A stretch of DNA of 64,000 nucleotides from Paraburkholderia aspalathi (lineage in GTDB: Bacteria > Pseudomonadota > Gammaproteobacteria > Burkholderiales > Burkholderiaceae). The DNA lies in assembly GCF_900116445.1 (NCBI RefSeq), contig NZ_FPBH01000026.1, positions 62,001 through 126,000 of the forward strand, read 5' to 3'. Made by a program: the position numbers and the translations under genes. Positions 17,347 through 25,616 of the stretch are shown here, piece after piece. A model generated the notes under the pieces. That model was not told the DNA's origin. It made no database searches and saw nothing but the letters and a program-made list of their open reading frames with translations. How positions within the stretch are numbered: the stretch's first letter is position 1; every line of letters begins with the position of its first letter.

Positions 17347-18225
17347 CTAGGACTGCAAGAACGGCAGGACGCGTTCGAGCAACAACTCGGGCGCTTCCTC
17401 GGGAATGTAGTGGCCGCACGGCAAGGCCTCGCCGCTCACGTGCGCCGACCACTGACGCCATTCGGCAAGCGGCTCGAAACATTGCTCGATGACGCCCTGC
17501 GCGCCCCACAAAGCCAGAAAATCGCACTCGATCTTCTGTCCTTCCGCGAGCGACGCACGGTCGTGATCGAGGTCGATCGTGATGCTCGCGCGGTAATCTT
17601 CACAGATGCCGTGCGCGGCGGCTGGGTCCGACAGACAGCGCAAATACTCGGCGTAGGCGGCATCGGTGAACGGCGTCAGCCCGGCGCTGCGTGCACCTAT
17701 GGTCTGCTTCAGATAGAGATCGGGATCGGCGCGAATCAGCGTTTCGGGAAACGGCGCGGGACGCACGAGAAAAAACCAGTGCCAGTAAGCGCGCGCAAAC
17801 GCGAACGACGTTTGCTCATACATCGCGAGTGTCGGTGCGACGTCCAGCGTGACCAGCTTCGTCACGGCTTGCGGATGATCGAGCGCCATGCGCGCAGCAA
17901 TGCGTCCACCCCGGTCGTGACCGACCACGGCAAATTGTGTGAAGCCATGGGCGCGCATCAACGACACCTGATCTGCGGCCATGCGGCGTTTCGAATAGTT
18001 GCTATGGTCGGGCTCGCCTTGCGGTTTGCCGCTGTCGCCGTAGCCGCGCAGGTCCGCGGCAATGACCGTGAAGTGTTGGGCCAGCGTGGGCGCAACCTTA
18101 TGCCAGATCGCGTGGGTCTGCGGATGGCCGTGCAGCAGCAGTAAGGCCGGGCCGTTGCCGCCGCGGATTGCGTGGATCTGGGTGCCGTCGACGTGGATCG
18201 ACGCGTCGGTGAAACCTGTAAACAT
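17347..18225 (-). CDS. Alpha/beta hydrolase with a complete fluoroacetate-dehalogenase-type active site
   Basis: A 292-residue cytoplasmic hydrolase. Compared with my memory of the FAcD enzyme of Burkholderia sp. FA1, every active-site residue is present at matching spacing: nucleophile D104 with R105 and R108 in GHDRGGR, acid D128, halide-pocket H149, W150 and Y211, and H272 in PCGHYIP. Such enzymes release halide from haloacetates. An epoxide-hydrolase-like or ester activity on another acid is an alternative. The ATG at 18225 has GGGAGG 7 bases upstream. It is the first enzyme gene of a same-strand group with leuC, leuD and dctA, downstream of a LysR regulator. Confidence 0.8.
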   Translation of the reverse strand: MFTGFTDASIHVDGTQIHAIRGGNGPALLLLHGHPQTHAIWHKVAPTLAQHFTVIAADLRGYGDSGKPQGEPDHSNYSKRRMAADQVSLMRAHGFTQFAVVGHDRGGRIAARMALDHPQAVTKLVTLDVAPTLAMYEQTSFAFARAYWHWFFLVRPAPFPETLIRADPDLYLKQTIGARSAGLTPFTDAAYAEYLRCLSDPAAAHGICEDYRASITIDLDHDRASLAEGQKIECDFLALWGAQGVIEQCFEPLAEWRQWSAHVSGEALPCGHYIPEEAPELLLERVLPFLQS

Positions 18226-18348
18226 CGTTGCCTCCCGTATCTGAAAGCAGTCTAGTTGAAGCCTGCAGCGACGGGGTTTCCAGTGAGGCAATCCGAAATT
18301 AACTTTCAGGAACGAATCGACGGGCGGTTTTCGCCTTGCGACGCGGAG

Positions 18349-19254
18349 TCAGGGTCGCCAGGGCGGCCGTGGACGAAACTCCCGTTGCAGATGTTGCAGA
18401 AAGGTCTTGATTCGTGCCGGCATGCCCGTCCTTTGGTGAACAAGCGCGATGACGTCAGCATCCGGTAACTTCCAGCCTGGCAGCAGCCGGATCAGCGAGC
18501 CATTTTGTAATTCCTCCGCTACGTCCCATTCCGACCGAAGCATCACCCCTCGCCCTTCGCGAGCCCACTGGTGAATCACATCGCCGTCGTTCGAACTCAG
18601 GCCAGAGGAAACACGAACGCCCCGTGAAGTACGCCCCTTCGAAAAATGCCACAACGTCACGTCCTCGTTGTTTTGACGAAGGGCGATGCAGGGAACGTTC
18701 GCGAGGTCTTCGGGGTTGACGGGGGAACCGTATCTTTTCAGAAAAGCGGGGGACGCGCAGACGTAGCGAGCGTTCGGCGCAATCACGTACCTGACAAGGT
18801 TCGAAGGGCCCAACTCGCCGATATGAACGACGATGTCATAGCGGTCGTATTCTTCAATGAGCGGGCGGTCGGACAATGTCAAGGAGACGTCCACATCCGG
18901 GTGAGCGTCCTTGAACGCAGATGCGATGCGGGCGACGTATCGACGCCCGAAACCAAGTGGCGCGTTGACTTTCAAGCCACCGACCAATTGCCCTCTTCGT
19001 CTACCCAACTCTGCGAGCAACGAATCAAAGTCACGAAGAAGCTCTGCGCCTTTGGAACAGAGCAGTTCGCCCTCTTCCGTGAAGCGCAATTGTCTCGTCG
19101 AGCGGTCCAGCAAATGGACGTCAAGCTTCGTCTCGATCTGCTGCAATCTCTTCGTGACCGCCGACGGCGTGACGCCCAACTTGCGAGCTGCGCCCGCAAG
19201 GCTGCCAGCTTCGCGAATGCTGAGCAGGAATCTTATGTCGACGGCATCATTCAT
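18349..19254 (-). CDS. LysR-family transcriptional regulator
   Basis: A 301-residue regulator. The N-terminal helix-turn-helix (AGSLAGAARKLGVTPSAVTKRL near residues 15-37, noted in two parts here) is typical of LysR, followed by a linker helix and the effector-binding domain from about residue 90. It belongs to the subgroup resembling DsdC/TtdR-type or AaeR-like regulators, which I cannot resolve by eye. It lies on the same strand as the hydrolase-leuC-leuD group (123-base gap), with the GNAT gene 120 bases upstream. Its target could be that group or the amino-acid transporter region. Confidence 0.85.
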   Translation of the reverse strand: MNDAVDIRFLLSIREAGSLAGAARKLGVTPSAVTKRLQQIETKLDVHLLDRSTRQLRFTEEGELLCSKGAELLRDFDSLLAELGRRRGQLVGGLKVNAPLGFGRRYVARIASAFKDAHPDVDVSLTLSDRPLIEEYDRYDIVVHIGELGPSNLVRYVIAPNARYVCASPAFLKRYGSPVNPEDLANVPCIALRQNNEDVTLWHFSKGRTSRGVRVSSGLSSNDGDVIHQWAREGRGVMLRSEWDVAEELQNGSLIRLLPGWKLPDADVIALVHQRTGMPARIKTFLQHLQREFRPRPPWRP

Positions 19255-19374
19255 GAAGAAACGAGCTTACTGCTTCTCGGTTTTATGAGGCGGAGTAGTA
19301 GTCAAAACGGAGCGTATCGCGGCCGTCTTGTGAGAAGCATTGTAGCAGCGGCGAAATGCGCCTCACGGACATCA

Positions 19375-19824
19375 TCACAAATCCAGACGCAACCGTGGCC
19401 CAACTTCAACAAAACCCGCGGACAGATAGAACGCAAGCGTCCTGGCCCACCGTGGCTGATCTGGCGCGCCGACGTCGAGTCGCTTCCATCCTCGCTCCTT
19501 GCCGAACTTCGTGGCCTCGCGGACCAGCGCTGCAGCTACTCCACCCGACCGGCATTCCGGCCGGACGTATAGCTCCGTGATCTGTCCGAAGGCTCCTCCC
19601 GCGTATATCGCCACGCCTTCTGTCATTAGAATTACGCCTACCGGACTCTCGCCTTCGAGCGCCACATATCCGAAGCAGCGATTCGTTTGGCTCAGAACGG
19701 CTTCGGCGATAGACACTCGGCCCGCAGGTTCAAGTTCACCATTGAGAAGCTCCCTCAGAAGCTCATCCACAAGATGCGCAACAGAATGTGCATCGGTCGG
19801 TGCAACAGGACGGATATGCGTCAT
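19375..19824 (-). CDS. GNAT-family N-acetyltransferase
   Basis: A 149-residue protein with the GNAT acetyl-CoA fold: LYVRPECRSGGVAAALVREA near residue 85 is the RxxGxG/A pyrophosphate loop region. The N-terminus MTHIRPVAPTDAHSVAHLVD is the usual first strand and helix. An AAGGGGAT site lies 6 bases before the ATG. It is divergent to the XRE-cupin regulator with a 127-base gap. The substrate is unknown; an amine or amino-acid derivative related to the adjacent transporter system is a possibility. Confidence 0.82.
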   Translation of the reverse strand: MTHIRPVAPTDAHSVAHLVDELLRELLNGELEPAGRVSIAEAVLSQTNRCFGYVALEGESPVGVILMTEGVAIYAGGAFGQITELYVRPECRSGGVAAALVREATKFGKERGWKRLDVGAPDQPRWARTLAFYLSAGFVEVGPRLRLDL

Positions 19825-19900
19825 GGTGATCCCCTTTTACTATCTCGCGCGGTGCGGTCAAAAAGCTGTTGGCCTGACACTCATCCACGGCAATGCCTCA

Positions 19901-19947
19901 TATAATGGCAACACGAAGTCATCTTTGAACTGTTCCTTCACTGAAGG
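19901..19947 (+). promoter_or_regulatory. -10 box and palindrome upstream of the XRE-cupin regulator
   Basis: A consensus TATAAT lies at 19901-19906; no good -35 is seen at the proper distance. A 13-bp palindrome, CCTTCA-C-TGAAGG, at 19935-19947 overlaps the GAAGG ribosome-binding site. This arrangement suggests autoregulation by the regulator that follows. Confidence 0.4.
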
Positions 19948-19951
19948 CGCC

Positions 19952-20605
19952 ATGCCAAAATCTCAGAACCAGCCACCCGCTGGAGAATCTCCGGACATTG
20001 AGGTAGCAGAGAAGCAGGTCGACCCCGCAGTAGAAAAAGTGTCCCGTGCTTTGTCTGCGCAGATTCATGCCTTTCGAACGTCAGCAGGAATCGCTTCAGG
20101 CACGCTCGCGAAAATGGCCGGCATTTCGCATTCGATGCTCTCGAGAATCGAAAAAGGAACGGCGACTCCATCGATAGAAACGCTTACGCGGCTTGCGAAT
20201 GCTTTGGGCAAACCGGTGTCGCGCTTTTTCGTCGACCAGAGTGAACGTCACGACTGCTCGTTCGTACCCGCTGGACAAGGCGTGACTGTCGACCGGGAAG
20301 GTTCGTCGTACGGCCACATCTATCGGCTCGTTGGCCACGTATTGTCAGGCAATCTTTCCGTGGAACCGTATGTCGTTACGCTCGACGAGAAGTCCCAACC
20401 CTGGTCAACCCACCAGACAACTGGAATCCAGTTCCTTCACGTGCTTGAAGGCAAGATGAAATACCGGTACGCCAATCGGCTCTACGATCTGCAGCCCGGT
20501 GATAGTTTGCTGTTCGACCCGAATGCGGCGCATGGTCCGGAAGACATCGAGAGCGTGCCGGTCAAATTTCTCGCCGTATTCTTCAACATCCGGGAATACA
20601 GCTAG
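19952..20605 (+). CDS. XRE-family regulator with cupin sensor domain
   Basis: A 217-residue regulator. A Cro/C1-type helix-turn-helix occupies about residues 34-90 (SGTLAKMAGISHSMLSRIEK, then TPSIETLTRLANALG). A C-terminal cupin domain spans about 140-215, with FLHVLEGKMKYRY and LQPGDSLLFDPNAAHGPE as the two cupin boxes. Such proteins (PuuR/SutR-like) often control amine, amino-acid or sulfur metabolism. The ATG at 19952 is preceded by GAAGG; the frame is open much further upstream only as antisense of the GNAT gene. It is convergent with the transporter operon and is a likely controller of it. Confidence 0.88.
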   Translation: MPKSQNQPPAGESPDIEVAEKQVDPAVEKVSRALSAQIHAFRTSAGIASGTLAKMAGISHSMLSRIEKGTATPSIETLTRLANALGKPVSRFFVDQSERHDCSFVPAGQGVTVDREGSSYGHIYRLVGHVLSGNLSVEPYVVTLDEKSQPWSTHQTTGIQFLHVLEGKMKYRYANRLYDLQPGDSLLFDPNAAHGPEDIESVPVKFLAVFFNIREYS

Positions 20606-20651
20606 AAAATTGAGGCCACCGCTCCTGCATCGGCCTCTCGCACATGTCGGT

Positions 20652-21257
20652 TTACCGCTGTGACCGCTGCAGTTCTGCGAATTGCTTTGCTACGACGCTC
20701 TCCCGACTGGCGACAATCTCTCCTGCCCCAACACGCTCCCGGCCGTACACAATCCACGCGTCATCGGGCGAACCGATCGTTGCATCCACCCGCAGCTTCT
20801 CCGGTTGAGAATCAAAATAGTATCGATAGACAAGCGCGGAATCGCACTCTCCTTTCATCAGTCGCTCGAAGGCCACTGGAATTGAGACCGCCGGAATCAG
20901 TTTCGAATACGAACTGAGGTCGGCGTATTCATCCGTTGCAGGGGAAACCAGCGAGATTGTTTCCGGCTTGCTCACCTCTTTACGCGTGAGGATCGCCAAT
21001 GTCTGACTCGGCGAAATAAAGGTGTCGACAACGAATCTCTCGCGGAAGTTACTGCCCATCACGCGTGGGGTATCTGGATGAACCGCGCACTGAACAAGAT
21101 AGTCGATTTCGTCCGCGTCAAACGCAGCCAGGGCATCGTCGAAATTGCCGAAGAGTTTGACCTCGGCCTCAAGCCCGTGGAATTCAATGTAACGACGAGT
21201 CACGTACTCGTGGTTCGTCCCGGATGGGCCGAGCGTGCCAAACCTGATTGTGGCCAT
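20652..21257 (-). CDS. BacA/prephenate-dehydratase-like protein 1
   Basis: A 201-residue soluble protein of the periplasmic-binding-protein-like fold used by prephenate dehydratases and the bacilysin enzyme BacA. The family start motif LGPSGTNHEYVTRRYIE lies at residues 9-25. The C-terminus (DDAWIVYGRERVGAGEIVAS) is near-identical in pattern to the paralogue at 22085-22705. It lacks the ACT domain of true PheA. It is the last gene of the minus-strand amino-acid transporter operon. The catalytic Thr-Arg-Asp of prephenate dehydratases is not clearly conserved, so it may be a binding protein or an enzyme on a related substrate. Confidence 0.6.
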   Translation of the reverse strand: MATIRFGTLGPSGTNHEYVTRRYIEFHGLEAEVKLFGNFDDALAAFDADEIDYLVQCAVHPDTPRVMGSNFRERFVVDTFISPSQTLAILTRKEVSKPETISLVSPATDEYADLSSYSKLIPAVSIPVAFERLMKGECDSALVYRYYFDSQPEKLRVDATIGSPDDAWIVYGRERVGAGEIVASRESVVAKQFAELQRSQR

Positions 21258-21300
21258 GCTTTACTCCTGAAAATTCGCGCGCATCTTCAACGTGGCGCAT

Positions 21301-22056
21301 TCATTTTTGAATCATCTGACTGAGGAAGCGCTTCGCGCGTTCAGTCTTCGGTGCGTCGAAGAAATCGGCGGGCTCGCTGTCTTCCACGATTTCGCCTTGG
21401 TCCATGAACAGAATGCGGTCGGCCACCGCTCTTGCGAATCCCATTTCGTGCGTGACGCAAAGCATAGTCATGCCGTCTTGTGCGAGCAGCGTAAGCGTAT
21501 CGAGCACCTCTCTGACCATCTCCGGGTCAAGCGCCGATGTCGGTTCGTCGAGAAGCATGATAGTGGGCGACATGCAAAGCGCTCTTGCGATAGCGACTCG
21601 TTGCTGTTGACCACCGGAAAGCTGCGCGGGGTATTTCGTGGCATGGCTCGCAACGCGAACACGTTCAAGCATTTCAAGCGCCCGCGCTTCCGCCTCCTTC
21701 CGCTTCAGTCCGCGAACGCGCATCGGCGCCAAGGTGCAGTTTTCCAGCACCGTCATGTGCGGGAACAGATTGAAATGCTGAAACACCATGCCAACGTCGG
21801 CACGCACCATGCGCACGTGTTTCGCATCGTCGGTGAGCTCGATTCCGTCGACGTGAACATCTCCCGAATCATGCTTCTCAAGTCGATTCACGCAGCGAAT
21901 CAGGGTCGATTTTCCAGAACCGGACGGCCCGCACAGAACAATCTTTTCACCTCGTCGGACATGCAGCGAAATTGAGTTGAGTACATTGAACGCGCCGAAA
22001 CTCTTTGAGAGTCCCTTGATCGATATCGCGAGTTCGTTGTTCGGTACCGTGTTCAT
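21301..22056 (-). CDS. Polar amino-acid ABC transporter ATP-binding protein
   Basis: A 251-residue ATPase of the HisP/GlnQ group. Walker A GPSGSGKST is near residue 37, the signature LSGGQQQRVAIARALCM near residue 150 and Walker B IMLLDEPTSALDPE just after it. I chose the ATG at 22056, with an AGGA 9 bases upstream, over the ATG at 22074. It powers the two permeases encoded further upstream in the operon. It is flanked on both sides by BacA-like genes, which is unusual for this transporter type. Confidence 0.92.
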   Translation of the reverse strand: MNTVPNNELAISIKGLSKSFGAFNVLNSISLHVRRGEKIVLCGPSGSGKSTLIRCVNRLEKHDSGDVHVDGIELTDDAKHVRMVRADVGMVFQHFNLFPHMTVLENCTLAPMRVRGLKRKEAEARALEMLERVRVASHATKYPAQLSGGQQQRVAIARALCMSPTIMLLDEPTSALDPEMVREVLDTLTLLAQDGMTMLCVTHEMGFARAVADRILFMDQGEIVEDSEPADFFDAPKTERAKRFLSQMIQK

Positions 22057-22084
22057 AGCGGAAATCCTGTGCATTTCGTGCAGC

Positions 22085-22705
22085 TCAGCTATCGAGCCGC
22101 GTAGGTGTCTGGGCGTGGAATGCCCGAGCTGCCGGGCTCTCCTTCCAGGCTACAACCTGGCCATCGGATAATCGCTCACGGCCATAGACAATCCACGGAT
22201 CGTCAACGGTACCGATTCGCTCGTCGATTCTGAACCGCGTGGGGTTTTCGATTGCAAGAGACGAGTACGTCAGACCACTTTCGTATTTGCCCGAGAGAAG
22301 TCCATCCGCAACCGACGCCGTCGACGTCTCCGGAATGAGCGTCAGTCCATCTGTATTGACATAGTCACGCGTGGCCGGTTGAAGTGCGAGCGTTCGTGGC
22401 GTACCGATATCAACTCGGGTCACCACCGCCATGTCTTTGCTGGAAGAGACGAAGGCATCGATGACGAACAATTGCTTGCGGTACTTCGCGACGATGTCGA
22501 CCGTCGAAGGATGCACTGCAACCTGAACGATATAGTCGGCCTCGCCGTCGATCACCATGCGCGCGGCCTCGTCAAAGCTCAACACCAGAGTCATCGATGC
22601 TTTTTCTTCCAGACCGTGATGTTGAATGTATCGGGCAGTCACAAACTCGTGATTGCTACCACTGGGCCCAAGTGTCAGAAACCGAAGCAATTTGCGTTTC
22701 TCCAT
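22085..22705 (-). CDS. BacA/prephenate-dehydratase-like protein 2
   Basis: A 206-residue paralogue of the protein at 20652-21257. The motif LGPSGSNHEFVTARYIQ is near residues 12-28 and DDPWIVYGRERLSDGQVVA near the C-terminus. No ACT domain and no signal peptide are present, so it is cytoplasmic. It lies between the permease and ATPase genes of the amino-acid transporter. Two diverged copies in one operon suggest a heteromer or two successive steps on the imported compound; this is inference. Confidence 0.6.
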   Translation of the reverse strand: MEKRKLLRFLTLGPSGSNHEFVTARYIQHHGLEEKASMTLVLSFDEAARMVIDGEADYIVQVAVHPSTVDIVAKYRKQLFVIDAFVSSSKDMAVVTRVDIGTPRTLALQPATRDYVNTDGLTLIPETSTASVADGLLSGKYESGLTYSSLAIENPTRFRIDERIGTVDDPWIVYGRERLSDGQVVAWKESPAARAFHAQTPTRLDS

Positions 22706-22765
22706 TAACTTTGTGTAGGGGACTCGGGAACATGAGTCCGCCTATAAAGATGTGCTGCAAGAAGA

Positions 22766-23533
22766 CTAGGCTATGTGGGTGTCGCCAGAATCTGAAGACT
22801 TCAGCATTGCGGGTTGCTTAGGTTTTCGAGGATTGGCGACGTTGGTGTCCTTGCCTGTTCTGCGTGCGATGTTCTGCTCGAGGATCCGGAACGCATGCGA
22901 CAGAAAGAACGTCATCGCGAGATAAATCAATCCCGCTCCGACGAAAATCTCATATGGCGCATATGTCTCACTCACCAATAGCTTCGACGTTCCCGTCAAT
23001 TCCATGATGGTCACCGTCGATGCCAGCGACGTCGCCTTCAGGTTCAGAATCGTTTCGTTGGCGTACGCGGGGATTGCAATACGAATGGCGATCGGCGCTT
23101 TAACGCGGCTGAGTATCGAAGCTCGACTTAGCCCGAGTGCCTCGGCAGCTTCCACGATGCCTTTGGGCACCGCAGACAGTGCCCCCATCAAAATGCGCGC
23201 CGTGTACGCGCCCGAATTCAACCCCAGCGCAATGACGGCGCAGGTGAACGGGTCACGCAGAAGCGGCCAGAACACGGAGTGTCGAATAAAAGAGAACTGT
23301 CCAAATCCATAGTAGAGAAAGAACAGTTGCACGAGCGCCGGCGTGCCGCGAAATGCGCCGATATAAAACTTGACGCAAGCGCTCAGAACCTTCGACGAAC
23401 TCAATCCCATGAGCGCTGTGGGCACACCCACAATGAGACCCACAACCACGATGCAGACAAACAACTCAAGCGTGACGGGCAACGCAGCAAGCAGACGCGG
23501 AAGACTCGAAATGAGCAATGAGAAATCAAACAT
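22766..23533 (-). CDS. Polar amino-acid ABC transporter permease (HisM type)
   Basis: A 255-residue inner-membrane permease with about five hydrophobic helices. The cytoplasmic EAA-loop AAEALGLSRASILSRVKAPIAI near residue 140 (conserved EAAxxLG pattern) contacts the ATPase. RGTPALVQLFFLYYG is the typical HisM/GlnP segment. Its start lies 3 bases after the stop of the partner permease gene. The last 30 residues are polar and rich in Lys and Pro, longer than usual. Confidence 0.92.
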   Translation of the reverse strand: MFDFSLLISSLPRLLAALPVTLELFVCIVVVGLIVGVPTALMGLSSSKVLSACVKFYIGAFRGTPALVQLFFLYYGFGQFSFIRHSVFWPLLRDPFTCAVIALGLNSGAYTARILMGALSAVPKGIVEAAEALGLSRASILSRVKAPIAIRIAIPAYANETILNLKATSLASTVTIMELTGTSKLLVSETYAPYEIFVGAGLIYLAMTFFLSHAFRILEQNIARRTGKDTNVANPRKPKQPAMLKSSDSGDTHIA

Positions 23534-23536
23534 GGC

Positions 23537-24214
23537 TCACCTCGCCAATGCGGTCGACGTCTTGCGTCGAACCGTACTAAAGACATTTGTCAGGGCGAAG
23601 CTGAGAACAAAGTACAGCACGCCGGCAACAAGGTAAAAGAAGAATGGGCGATTGGTTGCCTCAACAGCGAAGCCTGTTCTTCGCATCAAGTCTTCCAGGC
23701 CAACCAGCGAAACCAGCGCCGTTTCTTTCAGGAGTACGGTCAGTTGATTCCCGAAAGCCGGGACTGCGAGGCGCCACGCCTGGGGTGCAATAACGTGGAC
23801 AAAACTCCCCGTACCCGTCAACCCCAGCGCTGCGGCGGCTTCAAACTGCCCGCGCGGAACCTCCAGAATCGCACCCCGGAAGATCTCCGTTGCATAGGCG
23901 CCAAACACCAGTCCAAGCGACACCGCACCCGCACCGAACGCATTGATTTCAATGGATCGGCCGAGGACATGAGAAAGGGTTGCGCTGCCGCCGTAGTACA
24001 CCAGGAAGATGACCAGCAGGTCCGGAACACCTCGTATCGTGGTTGTGTAGGCCCCGGCGAAATGACTGAGAATCCGCATGGGAGACAACTTGGCAGCGGC
24101 CATCAGGATCCCGATGACCGAGCCGATCGCTGTGGCCGCGAGTGCGACCAGCAACGTCGTCACGGCCCCGAGCAGGATGAGCCCGCCATAACCATTCAAA
24201 GTGAAATCGACCAT
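23537..24214 (-). CDS. Polar amino-acid ABC transporter permease (HisQ type)
   Basis: A 225-residue permease. Hydrophobic helices alternate with the loops TTIRGVPDLLVIFLVYYGG and FEAAAALGLTGTGSFVHVI (EAA loop near residue 130). It forms the membrane channel with the neighbouring permease. It is located 13 bases downstream of the substrate-binding protein gene. Confidence 0.92.
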   Translation of the reverse strand: MVDFTLNGYGGLILLGAVTTLLVALAATAIGSVIGILMAAAKLSPMRILSHFAGAYTTTIRGVPDLLVIFLVYYGGSATLSHVLGRSIEINAFGAGAVSLGLVFGAYATEIFRGAILEVPRGQFEAAAALGLTGTGSFVHVIAPQAWRLAVPAFGNQLTVLLKETALVSLVGLEDLMRRTGFAVEATNRPFFFYLVAGVLYFVLSFALTNVFSTVRRKTSTALAR

Positions 24215-24227
24215 GCTGGCTCCCGCA

Positions 24228-25025
24228 TTACATCAGAGAGAAAGGGAAGTACTTCTTTCTGATCTGATCGTAGGTGCCGTTCGCCATGATTGCGGCCAAC
24301 GCAGCGTTAATCCGATTACAGAGCTCGGCGTTGTCGAGACGAACGGCAATTGCGTTTCCGTCTCCGAGTACGCCGCCTTTGAATTCGGGTCCGACAAACG
24401 CAAAGTCTTTCGAGTCAGGCCGTTTGAAGAAGTCTGAGTAAAAGGTTGCCTTGTTGCCGATGATGAGGTCGACACGACCGGCAACGAGGTCCAATTCCGG
24501 CTGACGCGTATCGTCATACAGAACAAGTGACGCCGTCTTGTCGTAGCCGTTGGCGACCAACCACTGGTGTTGCGAGGCGCCGCGTTGAACGCCGATGCGT
24601 TTGCCTTTCAGACCCGCAGGCGACACGTCCTTGATCCCGCTGTCTTTCGCCGCGATAAAACTGGACGTCGTGTCCTTGTACTTGTTGGTGAACAGCACCT
24701 GTTTGCGGCGCGCGGGCGTTGTCGACATCGACGCAACGATTACGTCATACCGATTGGCCTGAAGACCGGGAATGATGCCGTCCCATGCCTGCGCAACGAT
24801 CTGGCATTTCACCTTCATCTGTGCGCAGAGGGCATTCGCAATGTCCACATCGAAACCCTGTAGCTGGCCGGAGGCATCTTTAAAGCTCCACGGAGGATAG
24901 GTGCCCTCTGTGGCGACTCTCAGCGTGTCGCCCTCGGAAAAAGCGGGCACCGACATGACCAACGCTGTCGCCGCCAGGGCGCAGGTGACCAATCCTCGAA
25001 AACGTTGAAACAGGCTGTGTGACAT
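24228..25025 (-). CDS. Periplasmic amino-acid-binding protein (HisJ/LAO type)
   Basis: A 265-residue secreted protein. The signal peptide covers about residues 1-30 (hydrophobic stretch LVTCALAATALVMSVPAFS). The mature N-terminus LRVATEGTYPPWSFKDASG and GFDVDIANALCAQM match the lysine/arginine/ornithine/histidine-binding group. An arginine equivalent in the carboxylate-binding STTPARRKQVLFT segment is conserved, so an amino acid or close relative is the likely ligand. It is the first gene of the six-gene minus-strand operon. Confidence 0.9.
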   Translation of the reverse strand: MSHSLFQRFRGLVTCALAATALVMSVPAFSEGDTLRVATEGTYPPWSFKDASGQLQGFDVDIANALCAQMKVKCQIVAQAWDGIIPGLQANRYDVIVASMSTTPARRKQVLFTNKYKDTTSSFIAAKDSGIKDVSPAGLKGKRIGVQRGASQHQWLVANGYDKTASLVLYDDTRQPELDLVAGRVDLIIGNKATFYSDFFKRPDSKDFAFVGPEFKGGVLGDGNAIAVRLDNAELCNRINAALAAIMANGTYDQIRKKYFPFSLM

Positions 25026-25092
25026 GGCAACTCTCTCGTCGCGATTGCTGCGCCCCGGATGTTCCGTCGCATTAGAAGTAAAGGTAGCCCGT

Positions 25093-25105
25093 CGTTAATT
25101 TAACG
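25093..25105. promoter_or_regulatory. 13-bp palindrome in the AT-rich promoter region of the amino-acid transporter operon
   Basis: CGTTAA-T-TTAACG is a perfect palindrome overlapping a minus-strand TTGACG that could be a -35 element (25104-25109). The surrounding 25090-25135 is strikingly AT-rich for this genome and lies 65-110 bases before the binding-protein start. In the rest of the 303-base gap 25026-25328 I see nothing recognisable. Confidence 0.4.
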
Positions 25106-25328
25106 TCAATATTTTAATTTTATGCAAATTCCCTAATCGGGTTTACGCTTGGTTGGGTGCCGTGGGATGGGTCGAAGGTCGTGCCACAGACGAAACTCGG
25201 GACGTGCGTCGACCTTCCCGGAGACGGGATGGAAGCAGGTGTTCGATGGGTTTAGCGAGCGTGCGGGAAGCGAGGCGCTGCAGGGCTGTCACGCGGGTCG
25301 GGTGAATACCCGGCGCGTGTGATCATGT

Positions 25329-25517
25329 TCAGCCAGCGCGCTTGTTTCGTTGAGCGCGATTTGCTCGCCAGCGAATCAGGAAGCCGACCAATGCGGCGAA
25401 AGCCGCAGTGGCCGCGTAGCCGGCGAGGCGAATGGCATCCTCACTCGGGAGACGCGAGACCAACACAATGACGATGGCGATTGCAAGTAGCGCGATACAT
25501 GCGATTGCCCATTTCAT
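25329..25517 (-). CDS. Small membrane protein of unknown function
   Basis: A 62-residue protein with two predicted transmembrane helices (about residues 3-21 and 30-49) separated by a short loop with an acidic pair, and a basic C-terminus (RWRANRAQRNKRAG). The ATG at 25517 is directly preceded by a GGGGAGAGGGAG purine run, a strong ribosome-binding site. No family is recognised. It stands alone between the transporter operon and a LysR gene. Confidence 0.55.
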   Translation of the reverse strand: MKWAIACIALLAIAIVIVLVSRLPSEDAIRLAGYAATAAFAALVGFLIRWRANRAQRNKRAG

Positions 25518-25616
25518 CTCCCTCTCCCCTGAAGTTTGATGTGCTGCCAGATGCACGGCTATCTCGCCGTTTTGTTAAGCATACCCGCGAGTGAGGCACC
25601 GGCGCTTCGTTCCGAC

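Noticed and set aside
20606..20651. GAGGCC/GGCCTC inverted repeat between the convergent XRE-cupin and BacA-like genes
   Set aside because: The stem is only 6 bp with a 14-base loop and no T run, too weak to call a terminator.
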